Shown one piece after another: positions 6,772-12,578 of a stretch of 14,942 nt of DNA. The notes beneath the pieces are model-generated. The model ran no database searches. It saw only the letters and a list, made by a program, of their open reading frames with translations, and was not told the DNA's origin. Source of the DNA: an uncultured Campylobacter sp. (GTDB lineage Bacteria; Campylobacterota; Campylobacteria; Campylobacterales; Campylobacteraceae); NCBI RefSeq assembly GCF_937997595.1, contig NZ_CALKTS010000196.1:1-14942 (forward strand), read 5' to 3'. The position numbers were made by a program, and so were the translations under genes. Positions within the stretch are counted from its first letter, which is position 1, and the number at the start of each line of letters is the position of its first letter.

Positions 6772-6979
6772 CGCCGCTCCTTTTGGCGTAAACGGCCTTG
6801 AGTAACTCGACTGCCTTTTCGAGCCGCTCAAACTCGCTCATACTGATCATTACGGCTTCAAATTTGTTATTTTTGACGATCAGGGCTTTTTTGATCTCTT
6901 GATTTTTGATCTTGTTTAAAACGGTGCTGAAGTTGCGCACGATCTCGGTAGCGGTGTAAATTTCGTCTTGATTTATCAT
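6761..6979 (-). CDS. Phd/YefM-like antitoxin-family protein
   Basis: 72 residues. The N-terminal part, YTATEIVRNFSTVLNKI (8-24), followed by ALIVKNNKFEAVMISMSEFERL (32-53 region), follows the Phd/YefM pattern: a DNA-binding dimer domain in which a short helix-strand unit ends in 'I-x-K-x-x-K-x-x-A-V-hydrophobic-x-S-x-x-E-(Y/F)-E-x-L'. In classical systems this protein neutralises a RelE/YoeB- or Doc-type toxin and represses its own operon. No toxin gene is next to it: upstream is ddl and downstream is the alpha/beta hydrolase, so it looks like a toxin-free member kept for regulation or another purpose. ATG at 6979 has AAAAGG about 7 nt upstream, and immediately beyond that is a perfect hairpin/dyad (6997-7030) which could be its operator. 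Family call good; antitoxin activity not shown. Confidence 0.83.
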   Translation of the reverse strand: MINQDEIYTATEIVRNFSTVLNKIKNQEIKKALIVKNNKFEAVMISMSEFERLEKAVELLKAVYAKRSGGGE

Positions 6980-6996
6980 AACTCGACCTTTTGAGG

Positions 6997-7030
6997 TAAA
7001 ATTTTACGCAAAATTTAGCGTAAAATTTTA
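6997..7030. promoter_or_regulatory. Perfect 13-bp inverted repeat between ddl and the phd-like gene (candidate operator or hairpin)
   Basis: TAAAATTTTACGC (6997-7009) and GCGTAAAATTTTA (7018-7030) are exact reverse complements with an 8-nt spacer AAAATTTA. Each arm also carries the self-complementary word TAAAATTTTA. The element fills most of the 60-bp gap and ends 4 nt from the ribosome site of the phd-like gene. Phd/YefM proteins bind palindromes upstream of their own genes, so an autoregulatory operator is a reasonable inference; an RNA hairpin that affects processing or translation of the operon mRNA is the alternative. Confidence 0.5.
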
Positions 7031-7039
7031 AACGATTGG

Positions 7040-8071
7040 CTATTTATTAGCGGTGATTTTGGTGATCAGCTCGTAGCTTACAGGGATCTGCCTCATCGGC
7101 GGCAGCGACGAAGCAAGAGCTGCTAAAACCTCGGAGAAATCATCAAATAGGTAGTTTGCGAGACTACCCGGGTTCGGATTTATCTCGTTTAGATAAATTT
7201 CGCCCTCTTTTTCAAAAAAATCGCAGCGAATTAGCGCGCCATCGAATGATCCTGCGTTATAAAGCCGCGTAAAGGCATCTTTCATCTTGCCCTCTAGCAA
7301 AGCGCCAGGACGAGCGGGCTCGATCGCGCCACTACGCGAAAAATCCAAATATTTACGATCGAAATTTAAATAGCCCTCTTTTTTTGGCTCTTCGATGTTT
7401 GAAAATACGATTTTGCCGTCTATTTTAGCGCCTGCAAGATTGAATTCCTTTACGTTTTCCCAGTATGGCTCTACGATCGCGCTATCGTCCAGCTCAAAAG
7501 CCTGATCCAGCGCGTAGCTAAACTCGCTTTCGTTCTTGGCTATCGAAATTCCGATGCTAGAGCCCAAATGAGCGGGCTTAACGATGATCGGAAAATTAAA
7601 ATTAGGCAGACTAGTACGATTTACGATCTCATACGGCAGGGTTTTTACATTTGCGATTGCGGCTAGGTGCTTGGTTAAAATTTTATTATAACTTAGAACG
7701 CTAGCTTCTATGCGAGGGCCTATGTAAGGGATGCCAAAAAACTCAAATAGCGCTGCCATTTTGCCATCCTCGCCGTCGCAGCCATGGATTAGATTGATAT
7801 ATGTGCCGACTTCTAGCATGCTTTTGCTAAACATTCCGCTCTCAAAAAATCCGCCTGCACCGATGCTAAGCTCTTTTGCTTTAGCATAGCCACCTTGTTT
7901 AAAATACGCCGCGCGCATATTCTTATCCTCGATGCGGTAAAATTTGCGATTTTTATCGCAAAATATAAACTCCAAGTCCCAGCCTTTTAGGGCATTTTTA
8001 ACGGCAATTGCCGAGATGATACTTACTTCGTGCTCGTAGCTCTGAGCTCCAAAAACTATGCCAAATTTCAT
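7040..8071 (-). CDS. ddl: D-alanine--D-alanine ligase
   Basis: 343 residues, the normal size. Ddl (an ATP-grasp enzyme) condenses two D-Ala, giving the dipeptide that MurF, encoded at the far end of this gene series, adds to the peptidoglycan precursor. Visible blocks: GIVFGAQSYEHEVSIISA (4-21; the family's GG.S.EHEVS segment), HGCDGEDGKMAALFEFFGIPYIGP region (96-119), VKPAHLGSSIGI (164-175; ATP-binding loop), the LNFDRKYLDF omega-loop area (235-244), and NEINPNPGSL (295-304; Mg2+ ligands Glu and Asn). ATG at 8071 follows AAGGAAAG, 23 nt after the ruvA stop, so it is in the same operon. The final residues IPVSYELITKI resemble other Campylobacter Ddl tails. Nothing looks broken. The acid residues and Lys for ATP are where expected as far as I can judge by eye. 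Confidence 0.96.
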   Translation of the reverse strand: MKFGIVFGAQSYEHEVSIISAIAVKNALKGWDLEFIFCDKNRKFYRIEDKNMRAAYFKQGGYAKAKELSIGAGGFFESGMFSKSMLEVGTYINLIHGCDGEDGKMAALFEFFGIPYIGPRIEASVLSYNKILTKHLAAIANVKTLPYEIVNRTSLPNFNFPIIVKPAHLGSSIGISIAKNESEFSYALDQAFELDDSAIVEPYWENVKEFNLAGAKIDGKIVFSNIEEPKKEGYLNFDRKYLDFSRSGAIEPARPGALLEGKMKDAFTRLYNAGSFDGALIRCDFFEKEGEIYLNEINPNPGSLANYLFDDFSEVLAALASSLPPMRQIPVSYELITKITANK

Positions 8072-8094
8072 TGCTTTCCTTCAAATTTTATTTT

Positions 8095-8649
8095 CTACGC
8101 TAATTTTTTTAACGCCTCTTTGACAAGATCTGACGTATTCGTGCTGCTGCATCCCGCTAAGATTTGATTGATCTTATCGCGCTTAAATCCAAGGCTTTGT
8201 AGCGCGGATGCCGCTTCATTTTTATAAGTCTCGCTAGGACCGAATTCCATTAGCTTCGCATCGCCTAGTTCGGCAATGATCCGTCTAGCGGTCTTTGGGC
8301 CGATGCCCGGAACTGAAGTTAGCGTCGCAGCATCCCCCGTAGCTACGCAACGCGCGAAATCCTGCGGAGCGAGCGTCGAACAAACCGCCATCGCCGTGCT
8401 TGCACCTACACCGCTAAGCTTGATTAGAGTTTCAAACATCCTTTTTTCACTCTCGTCTAAAAACCCATACAGCAAATCGGCATCCTCGCGCAGAATTTGC
8501 ACGCATGCAAGCTCGGTCAGCCTGCCCTGCGTGAGCTTCGCGGAGGTATTTAATGACAATGAAAGAGCGTAGCTCACGCCGCTAGCACATTTAATGACGC
8601 AAGCAGTGGGCTCCTTGCGCGTGATAATCCCTTCGATCGCCGCTATCAT
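8095..8649 (-). CDS. ruvA: Holliday junction branch migration protein RuvA
   Basis: 184 residues, typical of epsilonproteobacteria and slightly shorter than the ~203 of E. coli. RuvA tetramers bind the four-way junction and dock RuvB hexamers that drive branch migration. Domain I (OB fold, ~1-63) ends in the hallmark REDADLLYGF (54-63). Domain II holds two helix-hairpin-helix motifs: LSGVGASTA (78-86) and VPGIGPKTA (113-121), both contacting DNA backbone. Domain III (~143-184) is the small three-helix RuvB-contact domain, with SLGF (152-155) and LVKEALKKL at the end. Its ATG overlaps the stop of the upstream lipoprotein gene (ATGA, 8646-8649), so it is likely translated by coupling. ruvB and ruvC are not in the window, which is common in this group. 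Confidence 0.95.
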   Translation of the reverse strand: MIAAIEGIITRKEPTACVIKCASGVSYALSLSLNTSAKLTQGRLTELACVQILREDADLLYGFLDESEKRMFETLIKLSGVGASTAMAVCSTLAPQDFARCVATGDAATLTSVPGIGPKTARRIIAELGDAKLMEFGPSETYKNEAASALQSLGFKRDKINQILAGCSSTNTSDLVKEALKKLA

Positions 8650-9209
8650 CTAAGAGCCTTTAAAATTTCATTTATACTCTCATTAAGCGCTAAATTTAGA
8701 GCATTATAAATGCTTTGCGAGCTAGGATCAGGCACGAAAACGCGCTTAGTGACGATGCCAGATTTTATGCTTTCTAAAGAATTCAAAATTTCATACCCCA
8801 TCGTGACGGTTGCTTGATCGTTATTGACCTGAAGCGCTACGATACTGGTTTTTAGGCGCAAATCCCGCTCTTTTGGCACGAAGATCGGATTTAGCGAGCA
8901 GGTGGAAAATGCCGCATCAAGCAGCGCCTTATATACCATCTCGCTAGGCATCGTGATAAATTTGGCGTCGCTTGCGAACCGCGTTCGGTTTCTAAAATCC
9001 ACTATTAAAATATCCCGCCTATCGACGAGATCGGTCGCTGTGATGGTGTCGATAAAGATATTTTTGCGCGCACCGCTAGGATTTACGCAGCGCTTTTGAT
9101 CATAACGCAGCTCGTAGTAAGTGTATGGCTTAGCCTGCTTAGCTAAGCAGCCGCCTAAAAATATCGCCGCCAGCGTCGCAGCAAGCGTAAACTTTATAAA
9201 ATTTTTCAT
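8646..9209 (-). CDS. ABC-type transport auxiliary lipoprotein of the Mla system
   Basis: 187 residues. A short basic start (Lys2, Lys6), a hydrophobic core and lipobox LGGC with Cys21 mark a lipoprotein, probably outer-membrane or periplasmic-facing. The following YYELRYDQKRC, the TATDLVDRRDILIVDF region, and the repeated 'tendency to .Y....L..AF' segment resemble the PqiC/YmbA-like 'ABC-type transport auxiliary' family, which partners with MCE transport systems. C. jejuni has a lipoprotein gene (Cj1649, from memory) after its MCE gene in the same order. ATG at 9209 is preceded by AAGGAA, only 2 nt after the mlaD stop, so the two are made together; the gene's own stop overlaps the ruvA start. 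It may dock the MlaD hexamer or tunnel to the outer membrane. The family is fairly sure, the precise role is inferred. Confidence 0.8.
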   Translation of the reverse strand: MKNFIKFTLAATLAAIFLGGCLAKQAKPYTYYELRYDQKRCVNPSGARKNIFIDTITATDLVDRRDILIVDFRNRTRFASDAKFITMPSEMVYKALLDAAFSTCSLNPIFVPKERDLRLKTSIVALQVNNDQATVTMGYEILNSLESIKSGIVTKRVFVPDPSSQSIYNALNLALNESINEILKALR

Positions 9210-9211
9210 CT

Positions 9212-10141
9212 TTATTCCTTTTTATCGTCGCGATCCGCGCCTTTAGAAGTGTCTTTGAAAAAGAAATCGTAAGGATTGTCCTCTAGCCTAAACATCGCAC
9301 CTTGGAATTCTCTAAGTGATTTTTTGAGCTCGCCAAGAGTGTTTTTTGCCTCCTCAAGCGTAGGATCCAAGATCGCTTTTAGATTGTACTCGCCGCGATC
9401 GATACGCTTAGTGATGATACCTGCGGTTTTATCCAGTGAATTCGATAGATTGGCAGCACTCACGGCAAAAGCATTTAGATTATCTAGCAGCGCGTCTAGT
9501 TCTTTCTCGCGCTCGTTTAAATTTGCTATGAGAGTATTTACGTTAGCAAGCAGCGCGTCTAGGCTTTGGAATTTTTTCTCATCACTTAGCTCAGCGCTAA
9601 ATTTATCCATCGAAGATAGAATTCTATCCACTTTATCAGTATTTTGTTTAGACAACAGCCCGTTAATCTTAAAGATCATCTCACTCACGCTATCGGTGAT
9701 AACTTCGGCTTTGGAACCGATTTTATCAAGAAGCGTTTTATCCAGCGCAATTATCGGCTTTTTATCATTCGGCGGGAAAAGCTTGCCACTTCCTTTCGTG
9801 ATATTTATAAACGCGATTCCGCTGATTCCTTGAGATTCTACCTTAGCGACGCTATCTTGCGAGATCGGTAGCTTGCTTTTTACCGAAATTTCAATCTCAA
9901 TAATCGCATTTTCGATATCGGCAAAGTCGATGCTTTTGATGATGCCCGCATTTACGCCGATAAATTTAACTTCGGAATTCTCCTTAATGCCTACGGGAAG
10001 CTCTTTTGTGTGGATATAGTAGGAGCGGTAGCTCTCGCCGCGATCAGTCTTTGTAAGCATCCACCACATAAATGCCGTAAGAGCCGCGACGCAGATCATA
10101 ACAAATGCGCCTACTATCGTGTATGAAGTTCTATTTTCCAA
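9212..10141 (-). CDS. mlaD: MlaD-like MCE-domain protein (phospholipid transport)
   Basis: 309 residues. One membrane segment (~8-30) anchors a periplasmic MCE domain (~38-116), recognisable by YYIHTKELPVGIKENSEVKFIGVNAGIIKSI (41-71 region) and the EIEISVKSKLPISQDSVAKVESQGISG stretch. A long helical tail (~135-290), with Leu/Asn-rich heptad-like blocks such as LLANVNTLIANLNEREKELDAL, follows. E. coli MlaD is about 183 residues, so this is a longer version with an extended helix bundle, perhaps making part of a periplasmic tube. MlaD hexamers sit on the MlaFE ABC transporter and carry phospholipid between membranes. Start is TTG at 10141, chosen for GGAG 7 nt upstream and the clean N-terminus before the membrane segment. 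A 486-bp repeat-rich spacer separates it from mlaF, which is unusual for this operon. Confidence 0.9.
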   Translation of the reverse strand: MENRTSYTIVGAFVMICVAALTAFMWWMLTKTDRGESYRSYYIHTKELPVGIKENSEVKFIGVNAGIIKSIDFADIENAIIEIEISVKSKLPISQDSVAKVESQGISGIAFINITKGSGKLFPPNDKKPIIALDKTLLDKIGSKAEVITDSVSEMIFKINGLLSKQNTDKVDRILSSMDKFSAELSDEKKFQSLDALLANVNTLIANLNEREKELDALLDNLNAFAVSAANLSNSLDKTAGIITKRIDRGEYNLKAILDPTLEEAKNTLGELKKSLREFQGAMFRLEDNPYDFFFKDTSKGADRDDKKE

Positions 10142-10164
10142 TCTTTTCTCCTAATTTCAGAGCG

Positions 10165-10182
10165 TAAAATTTAAGCCCTGCG
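10165..10182. repeat. 18-nt direct repeat, copy 1
   Basis: TAAAATTTAAGCCCTGCG is found here and again, identically, at 10475-10492, 310 bp away. Both copies lie in the mlaF-mlaD spacer. The shared part includes a GC-rich end (GCCCTGCG), so chance from AT bias alone is less likely. Confidence 0.75.
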
Positions 10183-10218
10183 ATATGCCTTAAAATAGCC
10201 ATTTGGGCTTAAATTTTA
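10165..10218. repeat. 14-nt inverted repeat in the mlaD leader
   Basis: TAAAATTTAAGCCC (10165-10178) pairs exactly with GGGCTTAAATTTTA (10205-10218), leaving a 26-nt loop. It lies 24-77 nt upstream of the mlaD TTG, in the likely leader. The left arm is part of the 18-nt direct repeat whose second copy is at 10475-10492, so the right arm could pair with either copy. Confidence 0.65.
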
Positions 10219-10434
10219 AAACTCAACCTTTTCTCAAATAGTCGCAAAATTTGCAGAATCATCTGAGTTTAAATTTTAAAGCTTAGCGTGCATTTTGAAA
10301 TTTCAAAATATCGCCGCGCCGTATTTTAGCGTAAAATTTTACCGCCCCGATTTAAATTTAACGCCGCTTGCTCGTTAAAATTTCAAAATTTAAAAGCGCT
10401 ATCCAATAAATGCGCCCTTAAATACGACCCGCCT

Positions 10435-10448
10435 AAATTTTAAAATTT
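10435..10448. repeat. AAATTTTAAAATTT word, copy 3 of 4
   Basis: Exact copy in the mlaF-mlaD spacer, 20 nt from the fourth copy (start to start 34 nt). Confidence 0.85.
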
Positions 10449-10468
10449 CGTTTGAGCCGCTAAGGTCT

Positions 10469-10482
10469 AAATTTTAAAATTT
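10469..10482. repeat. AAATTTTAAAATTT word, copy 4 of 4
   Basis: Exact copy in the mlaF-mlaD spacer; with flanking T and A it is the 16-nt palindrome also seen at 5974-5989, and it overlaps copy 2 of the 18-nt direct repeat. Confidence 0.85.
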
Positions 10483-10492
10483 AAGCCCTGCG
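10475..10492. repeat. 18-nt direct repeat, copy 2
   Basis: Second exact copy of TAAAATTTAAGCCCTGCG. It overlaps the 3' part of an AAATTTTAAAATTT word (10469-10482), which copy 1 lacks. Confidence 0.75.
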
Positions 10493-10627
10493 GAGCCCGG
10501 AATTCCTCGCTAGGTTTAAAATTTAAAATTTTTCCGCTACTATTTTAAAATTTCAGCTCCTACCTATCTAAATTTTACCCGATTTTACCCATCGCGACAT
10601 GTATTTTGGCTAGATAAATTTCAAAGC

Positions 10628-11398
10628 TCAATCTCTTTGCCGCATCTTAAATAACTCTTCAAGCGGATTATTCTCCAGGCTTGAAATTTCCTTAATGCTT
10701 CCTTCAAAAGCGATTTTTTGATTATCCACGATCAAAAACCGATCCAAAATGTCAAAGATACTATCCACGTCGTGCGTCACCATCACGACCGTGACGCCGA
10801 GGCTGTCTCTAAGCTCGCAAACAAGCCTATCAAGGGCTCTGGCGCTGAGCGGATCAAGCCCCGAGTTTGGCTCGTCCAAAAATAAAATTTCAGGGCTCAG
10901 AGCTAGCGCGCGAGCCAGCGCCACACGCTTTTTCATACCGCCGCTAAGCTCGTTTGGGCTAAGCGCGGCAGCCTCTTTTTTAAGTCCCACCTTTTGGATC
11001 CAAAACATCGATAGCTCATCTATCTCGCGCTCGCTAAATTTAGAGTATTCGCGCAATAACACGCCTACGTTTTCGAGCACGCTCATCGAGCTGTAAAGCG
11101 CGCCGAACTGAAACATCACGCCGCATTTTAGGCGGATCTCGTTTTGCTCCGCCTCGCTCGCGCGCCAAATATCGCGCCCGAAAATTTTAATCTCGCCGCT
11201 TTGCGGGCGCTTTAAAAATATGAGCGTTTTCATTAACGTCGTTTTACCGCTACCGCTGCCGCCTAAAAAGCCGTAAATTTCGCCCTTTTTGACGCTAAAG
11301 CTCACGTTATCGTGCATAACGCGCGATCCGTACGCGGTAGTAACGTCGCGCGCGACGATAATTTTAGCGCTTTCGCCGGATTGCACTTGCTCACTCAT
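10628..11398 (-). CDS. mlaF: MlaF-like ABC transporter ATP-binding protein
   Basis: 256 residues read from ATG at 11398. All ATPase motifs are present: Walker A GGSGSGKT (46-53), Q-loop Gln97 in MFQFGALY, signature LSGGM (151-155), Walker B ILFLDEP (171-177) with catalytic Glu176, D-loop GLD, and the switch His209 in VTHD. The FQFGALYSSMSVLENV and ELSGGMKKRVALARA stretches are characteristic of the Mla/MCE ATPase. It powers the MlaE permease at the cytoplasmic face. The ATG overlaps the mlaE stop (ATGA, 11395-11398), showing tight coupling; an in-frame start 54 nt upstream at 11452 would give an 18-residue tail buried in mlaE and is rejected. C. jejuni calls the orthologue iamA (Cj1647, from memory), a name from an old invasion marker. 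No independent MlaB gene is seen. Confidence 0.94.
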   Translation of the reverse strand: MSEQVQSGESAKIIVARDVTTAYGSRVMHDNVSFSVKKGEIYGFLGGSGSGKTTLMKTLIFLKRPQSGEIKIFGRDIWRASEAEQNEIRLKCGVMFQFGALYSSMSVLENVGVLLREYSKFSEREIDELSMFWIQKVGLKKEAAALSPNELSGGMKKRVALARALALSPEILFLDEPNSGLDPLSARALDRLVCELRDSLGVTVVMVTHDVDSIFDILDRFLIVDNQKIAFEGSIKEISSLENNPLEELFKMRQRD

Positions 11399-12498
11399 AG
11401 CCCGATTTCCGAAAACAAAACCGCAAATACCGCGTCGATCGCGATGACCCAAAATATCGCGTTTACGACGCTAATCGTGGTGTATTCGCCGATGCTTTGG
11501 GTGTTTCCTTTTACTTCGAAACCCCGCATACAGCCGATGATAGCGATGAATGCCCCGAAAAACGGCGCTTTAATCATACCTACTAAAAAATGCCTAAGCT
11601 CTACAGAAGCCTTAAATCTATCCAAATAATCGCTAAAGGCTATGTCTAAATACGCGTCACACACGATCATCTGAGCAAAAATACTTACCGAATCTGCGAT
11701 AAAAATGACTAGCGGCATGATTAGTACCATCGCGATAATGCGCGGCATCGCAAGAAAATAAAACGGATCAAAGCCCATCGTCCTCATCGCATCGATCTCT
11801 TCTGTGATCTTCATCACGCCGATCTGCGCCGTAAAGCTAGAAGCCGAGCGACCCGCGATGACGATAGCAGCGATAAGAGGCGCTACTTCACGAAGCGTCA
11901 AAGCACCCATTATATCGATGATATAGATGCTGGCACCAAATTTAGAAAGCATATCCGAGCCTATGTAAGCAAGCACGATGCCGATCAAAAATGCCGTCAA
12001 TGAGACTATGAAAAGCGCGTCTATACCGCTATCTTTGATGAAATTTACGGTTTCTTTGAAGCGGAATTTCATCGGATGAATTATAAAAGCTGCGAGTTTG
12101 GAGAAAAACTCACCCAAAAAGCTTGCAAGGCTTAGCAAGCCTAAAATTCCAAGATGACAATAAAGTCCGATCTGCGCTAAAAAATTTAGCCTACGAGATT
12201 CGGGCACGTAGCTAAAATCGATCGTTTTATCATCCATAAAGCTTAGAATTTTGGCGGCTTTGCAGCTATTCTCCACAAGGCTAACGCGCTTGCCAGCAAG
12301 GGCGTTTTTGATCATCAGCGCCATGAAGTAGTCTAAATTTGAAATTTCGTTTAAGCTTAGCTCCAGCTCGTTTAAATTTTTTACCGCTTTTTTTAGTGCA
12401 AGTAGCTGGGAGCGCGAGCTTTTGTAGTTCCACTGCCCGCGTAGCGATAAGGTATTTTTCCCACCCGAGCTTTCGAGCGAAAAGGCTAAATTCTGCAA
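11395..12498 (-). CDS. mlaE: MlaE-like permease with N-terminal STAS domain
   Basis: 367 residues, about 105 longer than E. coli MlaE. Residues ~1-100 look like a STAS domain: strands FSLESSG / TLSLRGQW, a helix RSQLLALKKAVKNL, strand LELSLNEIS and a second helix MALMIKNAL, as in MlaB. The remainder is the MlaE membrane domain with five or so hydrophobic segments, the conserved LREVAPLIAA (202-211), AGRSASSFTAQIGVMK (215-230) and EEIDAMRTMGFDP (233-245) coupling region, and GFEVKGNTQSIG (326-337). It therefore combines in one chain what E. coli encodes as mlaB and mlaE. It transports phospholipid through the inner membrane with MlaF and MlaD. TTG at 12498 has GGAGAG 6-8 nt upstream, so I use it. 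First gene of the long minus-strand series, with its promoter in the divergent gap. Confidence 0.92.
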   Translation of the reverse strand: MQNLAFSLESSGGKNTLSLRGQWNYKSSRSQLLALKKAVKNLNELELSLNEISNLDYFMALMIKNALAGKRVSLVENSCKAAKILSFMDDKTIDFSYVPESRRLNFLAQIGLYCHLGILGLLSLASFLGEFFSKLAAFIIHPMKFRFKETVNFIKDSGIDALFIVSLTAFLIGIVLAYIGSDMLSKFGASIYIIDIMGALTLREVAPLIAAIVIAGRSASSFTAQIGVMKITEEIDAMRTMGFDPFYFLAMPRIIAMVLIMPLVIFIADSVSIFAQMIVCDAYLDIAFSDYLDRFKASVELRHFLVGMIKAPFFGAFIAIIGCMRGFEVKGNTQSIGEYTTISVVNAIFWVIAIDAVFAVLFSEIGL

Positions 12499-12530
12499 AA
12501 ATTTCTCTCCAAAATCAAAAAATAGGGGAA

Positions 12531-12536
12531 ATTATA
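12531..12536 (-). promoter_or_regulatory. -10 box for the mlaE operon
   Basis: Read on the minus strand this is TATAAT, 33 nt upstream of the mlaE TTG, leaving room for a transcription start near 12524 and a short leader. Campylobacter sigma-70 promoters depend mostly on the -10 box and have poor -35 boxes, so the lack of a clear -35 is no obstacle. It overlaps the box used in the opposite direction. Confidence 0.55.
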
Positions 12537-12543
12537 ATATAAT
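12533..12543 (+). promoter_or_regulatory. Overlapping -10 boxes for murJ-cysS
   Basis: Two overlapping TATAAT words (12533-12538 and 12538-12543) lie 36-46 nt upstream of the murJ ATG. The gap of 80 bp between the divergent starts contains nothing else that looks like a promoter. The shared DNA with the minus-strand box suggests that transcription in one direction hinders the other. Confidence 0.55.
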
Positions 12544-12578
12544 CAACCTTGGCATTTTATAAAATTTAATGGGGATTT

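Larger units (their letters stand above)
10142..10627. other. 486-bp repeat-rich spacer between mlaF and mlaD
   Basis: No gene is seen. The sequence is packed with AAATTT words, with two copies of AAATTTTAAAATTT (10435-10448 and 10469-10482), an exact 18-nt direct repeat, and an inverted repeat of 14-nt arms that could fold near the mlaD start. Composition is more AT-rich than the neighbouring genes. A promoter for mlaD may lie here, but no box is convincing. Confidence 0.6.

Noticed and set aside
6040..6979. Toxin-antitoxin pair formed by the phd-like gene and the next gene
   Set aside because: The next gene is a full-length alpha/beta hydrolase with a Ser-Asp-His triad, not a RelE, Doc or YoeB-like toxin; kept only as a speculative test in the findings.
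10628..11452. Longer MlaF start at 11452
   Set aside because: The extra 18 residues lie inside mlaE in another frame and are unlike any ABC ATPase N-terminus; ATG 11398 with the ATGA overlap is better.
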